DNA from: Phycisphaerae bacterium
GTDB lineage: Bacteria; Planctomycetota; Phycisphaerae; Phycisphaerales; UBA1924
DNA length: 64,000 nucleotides
Reading direction: 5' to 3'
NCBI GenBank assembly: GCA_016794925.1
Contig: JAEUIW010000006.1
Coordinates: 1-64,000, forward strand
Shown here piece by piece: positions 1 to 11,257 of the stretch. The notes beneath the pieces were generated by a model. That model was given only the letters and a program-made list of their open reading frames with translations. It had not been told where the DNA came from and did not search any database. A program made the position numbers and the translations under genes. Every line of letters begins with the position of its first letter. Positions within the stretch are counted from its first letter, which is position 1.

Positions 1-144
1 CGCCATCGCCCGCGGCCGCGCCCGAACCCGCGCCCGCCAACGCGCCCCGCGCCGAAAACAACCCGGATGCCGCGCTCCCCGACACGCTCGCGCTTCATTC
101 TTCCGATGCCCGCGCGTCCGACCCGTGCCATTCGCCCGCCGCGC

Positions 145-963
145 TCACCCGCGGAGCAGCACCAGCACCAGCAGGTCGTACACCGCGTGCGTCGCGGCGA
201 CCACGCCGAAGCCGCGCATCAGGTACACAATCCCGAAGTACACGCCCGCCGCCATGTAGAACACCACCAGCGCCACGTTGGCCCCTCCCCCCGGAAGGGA
301 AACATCGTGGTACAGCGAGAACGCCAGGGCCGACACCGCCACCGAGAGCACCCTCGCCCATCGTTCCGGCGTTCCCAGCACGTCCGCCAGGATCAGGTGA
401 ACCAGCGCCAGCCCGATCATGCGGAACAGCAGTTCCTCGTACAGGCCGGCCCCCAGTGCCAGCGTCGCCCGCGCCGGCCACGAGAGCGCCAGGATCGATC
501 CCTCGGCGTCCGTTGCCGCGAGCGCCCCCGCGCGTTGCATCATGCCCCCCAGCACCAGCAGCGGCAGCGTCCACGCGAACGCCTCGACGACCATCGTCGC
601 CAGCACCATCGGCCGAACCCGCCACGGATCCCGGGACAGCACATGCATGATCAGCAGCACCACCAGCAGGATCAGCCCCGGCAGCACCAGCCCGCCCACG
701 CCGAAGGTCTCGCAGAACTCCGCCAGCAGCCGCTTCGCGCGGATGGTCTGCAGCGTCCGCGCCCCGGCGTCCCGCAACCACAGCCACGACCCCAGCTCGT
801 ACAGCCCCACCAGCGGCAACAACAGGAGCAGCGAGTGCAGCGGCCGCGACGACAGCACCCAGTAGTCCGCCGATGTTCTCCCCACCGACCCCAGAAGCGA
901 CGGCGCACCATCTCCCCCCTGCGGCCGGCGTCGGCGGGCGGACTCGGTTCGTCGGACGCTCAT
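145..963 (-). CDS. CPBP family intramembrane metalloprotease
   Basis: Multi-pass membrane protein of about 272 residues in the CPBP (CAAX protease and bacteriocin-processing) family. The C-terminal half shows the family signature: an EELLFR motif (paired Glu and Arg), then FSLYH, then HAVYDLL close to the end, in the usual order and within hydrophobic segments. In this family these Glu and His residues form the intramembrane active site; the substrate cannot be read from the sequence. The start is uncertain: an in-frame ATG at 1005 would add 14 basic residues, and I prefer 963 because a GGGGAG lies upstream of it. It is transcribed away from rpsT and shares no obvious operon. Confidence 0.85.
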   Translation of the reverse strand: MSVRRTESARRRRPQGGDGAPSLLGSVGRTSADYWVLSSRPLHSLLLLLPLVGLYELGSWLWLRDAGARTLQTIRAKRLLAEFCETFGVGGLVLPGLILLVVLLIMHVLSRDPWRVRPMVLATMVVEAFAWTLPLLVLGGMMQRAGALAATDAEGSILALSWPARATLALGAGLYEELLFRMIGLALVHLILADVLGTPERWARVLSVAVSALAFSLYHDVSLPGGGANVALVVFYMAAGVYFGIVYLMRGFGVVAATHAVYDLLVLVLLRG

Positions 964-1101
964 GGTGCGCGGCGGGCTCCCCGTGATTCGGGCTCGGGCG
1001 CGCATCCTAACCGCGCGCGAGCGCCCACGCCCGGCCCGGCGCGCCGGGCATTGTCAGCGGGATTCATGAATCGGAGGGGACGCGACCGGGCGCGCCCCGC
1101 C

Positions 1102-1377
1102 TCAGGCCTTGGCCGTCTTGCGCGCCTTGAGCGAGGCGCTCAGGCGGCTCTTCCGCCGCGCCGCCTGGTTCTTGTGGATCACGCCCTTGGAGGCGCTGCG
1201 ATCGATGATCCGCGTCGCCTTGCGCAGCGCCGTCGCCGCCTCGTCCGCGCTGCCGTGCAGCAGCTTGTCCCGGAATTCCTTGATCGCCTCCCGCATCGTC
1301 GTGAGACGCCAGCGGGTGCGGGCGCGAGCGGAGGCATTCTGACGGACGCGCTTCTGGGCGGACAACGAGTGTGCCAT
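1102..1377 (-). CDS. rpsT: 30S ribosomal protein S20
   Basis: Small basic protein of 91 residues beginning MAHSLSAQKRVRQN, with the Lys/Arg-rich helices, the RWRLTTMREAIKEF segment and the KGVIHKNQAARRKSRL segment typical of S20, which binds 16S rRNA in the small subunit. Length fits the family (85-95 residues). The open frame extends 33 codons upstream, but the start at 1377 matches the family N-terminus and has a GAGGA about 11 nt upstream. It stands alone, with its own probable promoter at 1460-1489 and a leader of roughly 80 nt, which could be the site of the autoregulation known for S20 in other bacteria. Confidence 0.95.
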   Translation of the reverse strand: MAHSLSAQKRVRQNASARARTRWRLTTMREAIKEFRDKLLHGSADEAATALRKATRIIDRSASKGVIHKNQAARRKSRLSASLKARKTAKA

Positions 1378-1459
1378 CGGTCGAGAATCCTCACGCGGAC
1401 AAGGGATCAGCCCCGAAGACCCGGACCGCGAGTCCGGAAAAGGGGAGAAAGGGGGAGGA

Positions 1460-1489
1460 AAGATAGTGCGCCACACCGGGCCGGATCAA
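1460..1489 (-). promoter_or_regulatory. Probable sigma-70 promoter of rpsT
   Basis: On the minus strand TTGATC (1484-1489) and TATCTT (1460-1465) are separated by 18 nt, a good match to a housekeeping promoter. Transcription would begin about 75 nt before the rpsT start codon. Confidence 0.4.
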
Positions 1490-1544
1490 GTCCCGCGCCG
1501 TCTTGACTTGGACGCCACGCGTCCCAAAAGTAGCGGTCCCTGAC

Positions 1545-1618
1545 GCGGGCGTAGCTCAACTGGATAGAGCACCTGACTACGGATCAGGAGGTTGAGGGTT
1601 CGACTCCTTCCGCCCGTG
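1545..1618 (+). tRNA. tRNA-Arg (anticodon ACG)
   Basis: A 74-nt cloverleaf can be folded by hand. The acceptor stem GCGGGCG pairs with CGCCCGT (first pair G-U). The D arm is GCTC...GAGC. The anticodon stem CCTGA/TCAGG holds the loop CTACGGA with anticodon ACG. The T arm GAGGG/CCTTC holds the loop TTCGACT. The discriminator is G. The CCA end is not encoded. ACG is the usual wobble-modified isoacceptor reading CGN codons. A TTGACT at 1503-1508 could be its -35 box. Confidence 0.95.
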
Positions 1619-1634
1619 CGTTTCCCCGGTTCGT

Positions 1635-2747
1635 TCAGCGGTTTTCTCGATCCGCCCCCGGTCCGGGGCTCGACCCGTCGCGCGGCGACGCCTCGGTCTC
1701 GATGAACACGTCCACGACCTGGCCGGGGTACAGCCGCACCGTCGTCGCGCCCTCCACACGGAACACCGCCTCGACGATGCGCGTGTCCACCCGCTCGGTG
1801 GTGGTGCCCATCAGGGACATCTTCGGGGACGCGAACGGTTCGATCCTGAGCATGACCAGCGGAACGACGACGTCCGCCGCGCCCCGCACCCGCGCCACCG
1901 CCCGCGCCCCGGCCCGCAGTTGCGGCGTGTCCTCCTCGTCCACCTGGGCCCGGACGTGCAGCTCGGACAGGTCCCCGAGCACCATCGGCGCGTCGGCCAC
2001 GCTGGACATCGACGCCGCGCCGCCGGAGGTGAACTCGCCCGGCTCGGCGTTGAGCCGGAGCACGGTCCCGTCGATCGGCGCCCGTACCGTCAGGCGCGCC
2101 AGCCGCATGCGGAGCGATTCGAGGTCGGCCTCGGCGCGGGCCAGGGCGGCCTCGGCGATGCGCACGTCCGGCTCCCACGCGCCCGACGTGAGCTTGTCGA
2201 GCCGCGCCCGGGCCGCGTCGTGCACGGCCTCGGCCGTCTCGACGGCGAAACTCCGGCGCGCCACCTCGTCGGGCGTGGCCGCGTTCCGCTCGTTGGCCTG
2301 CTCGATCCGCCGCAGGAGCCAGCGGGCTTCACCCAGCCGCGCCGCCGCGTCGGCCACTTCCGCGCGCAGCGGCGGCACGTCCTCGGCGCGAGGGAGCGAC
2401 CTGAGGCGCGCGACCTCGGCCTCGGCGGCCCGCTTGGCGGCCTGGCGCTGCGGCAGCTCGGCTTCCAGCAGCGCGCCGTCGAGCCGGAAGAGCGGCGCGC
2501 CGCGTTTCACGGTGTCGTTGACGCGCACGAAGACCTCGACGATGAGCCCCGGCTCGGGCGCGGCCAGGCCCACGGCGCGGGACGCGGGCTCGATCACTCC
2601 CTGCGACGCGATGCCGCGCCCGAACGGGTTGATCGAGGGGGCCTGCGCCGGGGGCGGGGTGGGGATCCTGTCGTCGGAGGTGGCGACGGTGTAGGCCGTG
2701 AGCCCCAGCCCGAGGAGGGCGACGAGGATGGTGATCCACTTGAGCAT
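1635..2747 (-). CDS. HlyD-family membrane fusion protein
   Basis: A 370-residue periplasmic adaptor. One N-terminal membrane anchor (about residues 3-22) is followed by a Pro-rich linker, a first lipoyl half-motif (PGLIVEVFVRVNDTVKRG), a long Ala/Arg/Glu-rich helical hairpin (about 95-215), the second lipoyl half (VRAPIDGTVLRLNAEPGEF) and a beta-barrel domain. Such proteins link an inner-membrane ABC transporter to a TolC-type outer-membrane channel. It follows the permease at 2794-3921 by 46 bp, so the two should be cotranscribed. No ATPase gene accompanies them, unlike the paralogous set at 16.2-19.4 kb. Substrate unknown. Confidence 0.85.
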   Translation of the reverse strand: MLKWITILVALLGLGLTAYTVATSDDRIPTPPPAQAPSINPFGRGIASQGVIEPASRAVGLAAPEPGLIVEVFVRVNDTVKRGAPLFRLDGALLEAELPQRQAAKRAAEAEVARLRSLPRAEDVPPLRAEVADAAARLGEARWLLRRIEQANERNAATPDEVARRSFAVETAEAVHDAARARLDKLTSGAWEPDVRIAEAALARAEADLESLRMRLARLTVRAPIDGTVLRLNAEPGEFTSGGAASMSSVADAPMVLGDLSELHVRAQVDEEDTPQLRAGARAVARVRGAADVVVPLVMLRIEPFASPKMSLMGTTTERVDTRIVEAVFRVEGATTVRLYPGQVVDVFIETEASPRDGSSPGPGADRENR

Positions 2748-2793
2748 GGGGTGCGGCTCCGCGGCCGGGGGATCGTATTCCGCGCGGGGAGGG

Positions 2794-3921
2794 CTACTTG
2801 AAGACCATCGCCGGTTCGAGGGTGACGACGCGGCGGAGGCTGAGCAGGCTGCCCAGCCCGACGCAGATCATGGTGGCGGCGAGGGTGATGAGGAACAGGG
2901 GCCAGGGGAAGTATGCCGCGAGCTCGGCCCCGGGCTTGCGGGTGGAGATGGTGAAAGCCGAGGCGAGGCCGGTGCCGATGCCGAAGCCGATGAGGCCGAC
3001 GACGCCGGCCTGAAGGAGGACCATACCGGTGAGCGTGGCGCGTCCGGCGCCCATGGCGGCGAGCACGGCGAAGTAGCGGAGGTTCTCGAGCGTGAACTGA
3101 TAGAAGGTGGTGGTGACGATGGCGAGGCCGACGATGAAGCCGAGCAGCACCGTGACGCCGAAGTTGATGCCGATGCCGGTTTCGCGGAGGATGAAGTCGA
3201 TGGTGCGCCACTGCATCTGGTCGTGGGTGTAGGCCCCCAGGCCGGTGCGGCCGGTGATGTCGGCGGCGACGCGCGCGACATCGTGGCCGGGCTTGACCTT
3301 GACGAGGACGAAGCTGAGGCTCTCGCGGCCGACGGGGACCATGCGGACGGCGTTGTCGTAGGTGGCGTAGAGGGTGGCGTTGGACTCGAAGCCGAGCTTG
3401 GCGCGGATGAACCCGACGACGACGGCGCGGCGGTCGTTGAGCTTGAGGACCTGCCCGAGCTTCCAGACGTTGAGCTTGGCGCGGCTGCTCTCCTCGACCA
3501 TGACGGCGTCGGGGGAGCGGAGGTCCTCGAGGCGGCCCTCGATGACGGTGGGGGGTTGGCCGACGAGGGTGGCGCGGTCGATGCCGTAGAGCTGGACGGT
3601 CTTGAAGGCGCCGTCGGGGAGGTCGACGAGGGCGCGGGCCTGGAAGAACGGGACGGCCCAGGCGATCCCGGGGATGGAGCGGACGCGGTCGAGGTCCTTG
3701 TCGTGGAGGGGGCGGATTTCCTGGATGAACTTGGTGTGCTTGTCGGTGATCCAGAGGTCGGCCTGGGCGACGTTCTGGAGGATGCCGGTGGACATGCGGA
3801 TGAGGCCGAGAAAAATGGCCCCCTGCTGGGCGATGAGGAGCACGGCGAAGGAGAGCCCGGCGACGAGGGAGAGGTACTTGCCGCGGTCCCCGACGAGCAT
3901 TCGCATGGCGATGGCGAGCAT
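2794..3921 (-). CDS. ABC transporter permease, FtsX/DevC-like
   Basis: A 375-residue inner-membrane protein with the FtsX/MacB arrangement. One N-terminal membrane helix (about 15-40) is followed by a periplasmic domain of about 200 residues and three C-terminal helices (about 255-285, 300-325, 335-365), ending in the typical EPAMVFK tail. The N-terminal AMRMLVGDRGKY and the IAQQGAIFLGL segment match the paralogue at 18257-19417 closely, which supports this start. It is the first gene of a two-gene unit with the membrane fusion protein downstream. The missing ATPase must be supplied in trans if the complex works. Confidence 0.85.
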   Translation of the reverse strand: MLAIAMRMLVGDRGKYLSLVAGLSFAVLLIAQQGAIFLGLIRMSTGILQNVAQADLWITDKHTKFIQEIRPLHDKDLDRVRSIPGIAWAVPFFQARALVDLPDGAFKTVQLYGIDRATLVGQPPTVIEGRLEDLRSPDAVMVEESSRAKLNVWKLGQVLKLNDRRAVVVGFIRAKLGFESNATLYATYDNAVRMVPVGRESLSFVLVKVKPGHDVARVAADITGRTGLGAYTHDQMQWRTIDFILRETGIGINFGVTVLLGFIVGLAIVTTTFYQFTLENLRYFAVLAAMGAGRATLTGMVLLQAGVVGLIGFGIGTGLASAFTISTRKPGAELAAYFPWPLFLITLAATMICVGLGSLLSLRRVVTLEPAMVFK

Positions 3922-3988
3922 GGGCGGGGATTATGAGCCGCGCGGGAGCGAGGATCGAGGGGCGGGCGCGGGATTGGCGGGGCCGGGA

Positions 3989-5221
3989 TCAGGCGCGTCG
4001 GCGGCGCGCGGCGGCGGCGGCGAGCAGCGTGGCAGCGGCGGTGAGGGCGCCGCCCTCGGGGACGGCGGTGACGACGTAGATGGCCTGGTTGGGCACGAAG
4101 GGGTTGTCATCGGCGAAGCGGACCCAGATGGCGAACTGGTTGGCGTCGCGGCTGTTGGGTGACATGCCGACGTTGGTGACGAGCTTGCCGTCGAGCGTGT
4201 CCCCCTGAGCGAGGACGCGTTGCACAGGCTGGCCGTCCATGACGGCGTAGATCGCGGGGCTCTGACCCTGGTCGTAGAACACGGTGACGCCGCCGAAGGT
4301 GGTGATGTTCGCCACATTCATAGTCGGGTTGATGTCGGCGACGCGGGTGATGGTGTCGCCGGTGATGCGGAAGAGGCCGAGCGCGGTCGCGCCGCCGTCG
4401 GTGCGTGTCTGAGCTCGCACGACGACCGATGTGGAATTGGCGCCGAAATAGTCGTAAAACACAAACTTGCCCAGCCCGTCGGGCGCCTGCGTGTTCTGAT
4501 CGGCGAGCGTGGTGATGGTGTTACCGGTTTTTCGCCAGAGTCCGGTCTGCACGCCGGAGCCGGCCCCGGCGAAGTAGACCGAATCATTTTGAATTTTCCA
4601 ATCAACGACTCGAGAATAGTTCCCGGAACCATTGGGAAGCGGAACTCGCGTATCCGCCACGATTGAGAGAGCGCCATTCGTGGTACGGAATACACCGGGC
4701 GAAGTTGAGGGCTTTTCGAAGTCAAAGAAAACGGCATTGCCGCTCTCTAGCTGAGGGCGAGAACTGCCATAGCCAACAAAACTCCCCGAACCATCAGGCA
4801 ACGGCGTCTGGCTATCAGCCAGAATTCCGAGAGAGCCGGCAAAGCGCGAATAAATGCCACCCCGTTGTTGGTTTCCGCCGACAAAGAGGGCGTCGCCGTT
4901 GCGGGCAACCACATATCCCAACGCGGTGAATGGCGAACTCGTTCCTGGAACGCTTGTGGTCCGGTCCGCGATGACGCTCAGGCCGCCTCGCGCATACTCA
5001 TATACACCGAACCACCCAGCTTTGCTTGTTCCGTAAAACGCCAATCCACCGTCAGACATGCTGATACTACTAAAAGCATTCTGACCTCCAAATGTTTGGG
5101 TTTGCGTACCAGGGATCGTCATGGACGTGTCAACGACTCGCGCGAAGCTGAAGTTAAGCTGAGCCATAGCGGATTGCTCCAGCGAAAGGGCGAGCAGGAC
5201 GATGCAGGCGATACATTTCAT
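3989..5221 (-). CDS. Exported protein with PEP-CTERM-like sorting tail
   Basis: A 410-residue protein with a signal peptide (hydrophobic residues 4-17, Ala-x-Ala at about 19-21) and a C-terminal VPEGG, hydrophobic Ala-rich stretch and RRRR tail, the three-part pattern of PEP-CTERM/exosortase substrates. The body has recurring blocks of about 60 residues of the kind ADxxTxxPDGSGxF followed by Phe/Tyr-Gly segments, resembling the choice-of-anchor/DUF7453 beta-propeller-like proteins of planctomycetes; that name is from memory of the family. Start chosen for the GGGAGGA 7 nt upstream. Base composition changes inside the gene: the 5' two thirds (about 4440-5221) is visibly more AT-rich than the 3' part. 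Function unknown. Confidence 0.7.
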   Translation of the reverse strand: MKCIACIVLLALSLEQSAMAQLNFSFARVVDTSMTIPGTQTQTFGGQNAFSSISMSDGGLAFYGTSKAGWFGVYEYARGGLSVIADRTTSVPGTSSPFTALGYVVARNGDALFVGGNQQRGGIYSRFAGSLGILADSQTPLPDGSGSFVGYGSSRPQLESGNAVFFDFEKPSTSPGVFRTTNGALSIVADTRVPLPNGSGNYSRVVDWKIQNDSVYFAGAGSGVQTGLWRKTGNTITTLADQNTQAPDGLGKFVFYDYFGANSTSVVVRAQTRTDGGATALGLFRITGDTITRVADINPTMNVANITTFGGVTVFYDQGQSPAIYAVMDGQPVQRVLAQGDTLDGKLVTNVGMSPNSRDANQFAIWVRFADDNPFVPNQAIYVVTAVPEGGALTAAATLLAAAAARRRRA

Positions 5222-5242
5222 GCCGAATCCTCCCCTGACTTC

Positions 5243-8116
5243 TTACGGGCCTTTGATCCAGTCGATATCCGTGAATGCGTTAGGAAGCGTCGAGTTCGTC
5301 AGCGTGTTCGCATCGTCGATCGCGCCTCCGAACCAGCGGTTGCCGACGACTTCGTTCGGGATAGGCGATGACCCGCCCGCGCGGAATACGATCTTGGTGA
5401 ATGTTCTTCCGAGCAGCGCGCTGATATCCAGCGGATTGCCCGACCCGTCGTCATAGACCTGCACGGGAGCGCCACCAAGAGTTGCGCCGATCGACAGCCA
5501 TGCCGTGCCGCCGCTATATTGATAGCCGAGGCCCCAGTAGTGCGGGCTGTTGGGGAGCCACCAGTTCGTGCCGCTTCCGAAATCCGCGGTTGTCGTCGCC
5601 ACGCCGCTGACATACAAGACCGCGGTGTACCCTTTGATCACGCAATTCGCCTGGAACTCGACATAATTGTCGTCGTCAACAACGAGCGCCCAATTAGGCC
5701 AGAATCGATGATCAGTGCCCATCGACGAAAAAACTTCGCGCCGATCGGCATAAAGGTCCCATGCGCCTTCGGGCGTCATGCCCGCGAGCCGGAGTGACCA
5801 ACTGGCCGATGTGCTGACGTCCAGCACCGGTCCGCCGCTGACCATCTCAACGGTGAGAAGTTCATCAGGTTGATTGCTCGCCTGGGCGTCCATCGGGTAC
5901 GGGATGTCCCCCCAGTCATCGAACGCGCCGTCGATGACGATGTAGATGCAGTTGTCGTCCGGCGGTGTGTTGCCAAAGAAATTGGACGTCAGTTGGATGC
6001 CGAGCGCCTCCGCGAAACCACCCGTCACACTAAACGATCGCCACCCGATGATTGTTGACGGGCACCAGCGGTTGGAGCCGGTCCAGAAGCTCGGCGCGAA
6101 AGGAGTCGTCGGACCGGATTCGTTCATCGTGTACGACCCGAGCTGCAACGTCTTGTTGGGCGAAAACGCAGTCTGATTGAACGATCCATTCAGCACGAAT
6201 GCTCTGTACCGGCGTATTCTGTCCGTCGAGCTCCAATATGGCGAGACGACGTTCCAGGTGCTCGTGGAATTGCTCGACACGTGAAATTGCGCCAGGAACT
6301 GGTTCGTGGTTGCGGTGTTCGTCGCTAGACTGACAATCTTGTACAACCGCAGCGACTTGCTGGGCGGCTTGGGGAGGGAGAGCGATCCGTCCACGAATGC
6401 GGCGTTCGCGTTGGCGCGCGTGATGACGCTGATGGAGTAGGCCTGGTCGCCGGTGACGTACGCGGGGGCCGCGTGGACCAGGTTGCTTCCACCGGGACTG
6501 ACGATCACGGGGTGGAAGACGGTGCTGTCGGTGGGTACGGGAACGGAGTAGAGCCCGCCGTCGCTCGCGCCCCACTTCGCGTACAGGATCGTGTCCCCGA
6601 AGAGCGCGGCGGTGCCCTGGTTATTGAGCGTGGTCGCGGAGGCAACCTGGATCCAGCGGCCGAGCTCGGTGGTGGCGGCCGCGCGGCAGTAGAGCACGCG
6701 CATGAAAGTCTCGACGGAGGAACCGTCGCTGAGGGTGTCGTGGTCGGACCATACCGCGACCAGCGGGCCGGCGACTTCGAGGCGTGGCTCGTTGATGGTG
6801 AAGACGATGCCCTTGGGTCGAGCATCGGCGCCGATGGTCTGGGATCCGAACCCGGTGGAGAGGCCCCAAAGGTGGGCGGCTCCGGCTTGCTGCACCGTCG
6901 CGGAGGGGAGCGGGGGCGTCATTCCGATGAACAGGTCCGATGTCTCGTCCGATCCCCAGACGACCGAGGACGCGTAGACGCCGCTGGGGCTCAACTGAAT
7001 GGAGGGTCCCCACGCCGCGCCGACCGGCTGCCCGCAATAAGAGCCCACATCGGGGCTCACGTTGCGGCGCGCGTGGAAATTGTCGGTCGTCGTCCAGCCG
7101 GTCGTGTAGTCTCCGGTCGTGCTCGAACGCGTCAGCCGAGCGAACCGATTGGACTCCTGGGCGTCACCCAGGGACACGAGCAACTGCATTCCCGCGGTGT
7201 CGTACTCGATCAGGTGGCACGCGTGAGCATGGCACCCCGTCGGGAGGCTCGTGCCGGAAAGGATGTCTCCCGGGGGAAGATCGAAATAGGCGAAGGAATC
7301 GGTCGAGTTGGGCGGGTCGATGTCCCAATCGGTCGAGGTGTTCGGGCGATCGACGCGGGAGAGGTACGCGCGTCCCCCGGTCGGTTGCGCGGCCGGCTGC
7401 TGCTCCAGGTAATCCACGCAGACGAGCCACGCTTGAAGCGGGTGTGTCACCGAACGCTGACCGATGGGGGCCACTCGAAGGCACCACTCACATCCGCGCG
7501 GATGGTTGTATTGCCTGGGGAATCCCGTGTCGTCCCACTTCCAATCCCAGCCGACGGATGAAGAAGTGGAGTCGCCCCGCATCACCAGGCCCCAGCCGGA
7601 AATGTCGTATCGCGGCGTGTCCTCGGTGTAGGCGTAGGTCAAGATCTTGCCGCAGATCGCCAAGCACCCGTGGAAGATCACGGCGGTTTGTGGGACGAAG
7701 CGAGACAGTGTGCCCAGGCCGTTCACGGGCAGGGTCCAGTAGTAGTCCTGCGCGCCGAGGTCGCGGGCATCCTGTGATGTGTATTCGGCGGTGAGCGGGA
7801 AATCCACGTATGTTGATGTGCCGCCGCGGTAGAGGCGGAGGCGGGCGTGGTTGAAGTCCAGGTCCAACCACAGCGCAAGCCAGGTCGAGCCGTCGGCGCC
7901 GAGCCCCGAGGCCAAGACCAGCGATGCGATGGAGGCTTCACGAAGCGTCGGAGTGATCACGGGCGCGAGGCGCATGGCACGATCGAACCTTGAATGGATG
8001 GCGAGGACGTACTCGCCCGACGGATCGACTGTGGCGACGTTGCGGCTGAAAGGCAGGCTGAGGCCCGAAGAATGGGCGACTCCGGACGCGTTGAAGCGGA
8101 ATTTCCAGACCGCCAT
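5243..8116 (-). CDS. Large protein of unknown function (957 residues)
   Basis: I do not recognise a family. The protein begins MAVWKFRFNASGVAH with no signal peptide, is rich in Ser, Thr, Gly, Trp and Tyr, and reads as a mostly beta protein. The first 450 residues alternate short strands and Asp/Gly turns as in propeller-like repeats. The last 230 residues (from about 720) hold a DWGDIPYPMD segment and a tail with GNRWFGGAIDDA, which resembles a jelly-roll or concanavalin-like domain. It has few Lys and several Cys (CEWCLRV, CHAHACH). A GGAG lies 10 nt before the ATG. The downstream gene on the same strand (21 bp away) carries a sorting signal, so the pair may share a transcript. Parts of the gene (about 5640-6400) are less GC-rich than the surroundings. 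Confidence 0.6.
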   Translation of the reverse strand: MAVWKFRFNASGVAHSSGLSLPFSRNVATVDPSGEYVLAIHSRFDRAMRLAPVITPTLREASIASLVLASGLGADGSTWLALWLDLDFNHARLRLYRGGTSTYVDFPLTAEYTSQDARDLGAQDYYWTLPVNGLGTLSRFVPQTAVIFHGCLAICGKILTYAYTEDTPRYDISGWGLVMRGDSTSSSVGWDWKWDDTGFPRQYNHPRGCEWCLRVAPIGQRSVTHPLQAWLVCVDYLEQQPAAQPTGGRAYLSRVDRPNTSTDWDIDPPNSTDSFAYFDLPPGDILSGTSLPTGCHAHACHLIEYDTAGMQLLVSLGDAQESNRFARLTRSSTTGDYTTGWTTTDNFHARRNVSPDVGSYCGQPVGAAWGPSIQLSPSGVYASSVVWGSDETSDLFIGMTPPLPSATVQQAGAAHLWGLSTGFGSQTIGADARPKGIVFTINEPRLEVAGPLVAVWSDHDTLSDGSSVETFMRVLYCRAAATTELGRWIQVASATTLNNQGTAALFGDTILYAKWGASDGGLYSVPVPTDSTVFHPVIVSPGGSNLVHAAPAYVTGDQAYSISVITRANANAAFVDGSLSLPKPPSKSLRLYKIVSLATNTATTNQFLAQFHVSSNSTSTWNVVSPYWSSTDRIRRYRAFVLNGSFNQTAFSPNKTLQLGSYTMNESGPTTPFAPSFWTGSNRWCPSTIIGWRSFSVTGGFAEALGIQLTSNFFGNTPPDDNCIYIVIDGAFDDWGDIPYPMDAQASNQPDELLTVEMVSGGPVLDVSTSASWSLRLAGMTPEGAWDLYADRREVFSSMGTDHRFWPNWALVVDDDNYVEFQANCVIKGYTAVLYVSGVATTTADFGSGTNWWLPNSPHYWGLGYQYSGGTAWLSIGATLGGAPVQVYDDGSGNPLDISALLGRTFTKIVFRAGGSSPIPNEVVGNRWFGGAIDDANTLTNSTLPNAFTDIDWIKGP

Positions 8117-8334
8117 ATCGGGCTCCGTGGTCGCGCATCAAGTCTACTTCGGGATGCGCCATTCGCCCAGATCATTTTCTCGGGTTGGCAAGGGGTGAGC
8201 GGGATTCAGGCCGCGCAGGCCGGGAATCCGCTTCGGGAGGTGCGTGGCGCCGAGGTTCGTTTTGGCGGCGCGGGGCGGGGATCGGCGGGTGCGTGCCGCG
8301 CACGGGCGGGACGGGCGGGGTGTTTTCGGCGCAA

Positions 8335-8359
8335 GAAAAAGGCCCCTTGATGGGGCCTT
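8335..8359 (-). terminator. Rho-independent terminator after hppA
   Basis: Read on the minus strand, a perfect 8-bp stem (AAGGCCCC/GGGGCCTT, 8339-8346 with 8352-8359) with a 5-nt loop is followed by TTTTT (8336-8340). It lies 60 bp beyond the hppA stop. It is the main feature of the 302-bp stretch between hppA and the 957-residue gene; the rest of that stretch shows no gene. Confidence 0.85.
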
Positions 8360-8418
8360 GGGGGCGCGGGGTCGGCGGCGAGAGAGGGGAGTGGGGGGAG
8401 CGAACGGAGGAACGGGGG

Positions 8419-11001
<2,583 letters not shown>

Positions 11002-11257
11002 GTCCTCAGCTCGCTATTCGGTATTTGTATGGACAGTGATTCCGACACGGGAAGAGAATCGGTCGGTTTCGGACTTGTTGCGTACATACTAACCAAAGCC
11101 ATCGGAGCGTGGGGAATCAAGCGACGTGAGGGGTGGAAGTGCGGGTTCGGGGTGAGGTGGCGGGGTCACAGCGGTTGGGCTCGCACGCGGGAGCGACCGG
11201 CTGTATCATCTTGCCGGGCAGTGAAATCACCACTTGAGCAGTCGAGGGCATCAGATC

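Noticed and set aside
1-144. Acidic Ala/Pro-rich frame at the left edge (third frame)
   Set aside because: It could be the tail of an upstream gene, but no stop occurs before it runs antisense into the CPBP gene for 500 bp, so I cannot support it.
67-1506. 479-codon frame on the plus strand
   Set aside because: Arg/Gln/His/Pro-rich translation lying antisense to the CPBP protease and rpsT; typical high-GC shadow.
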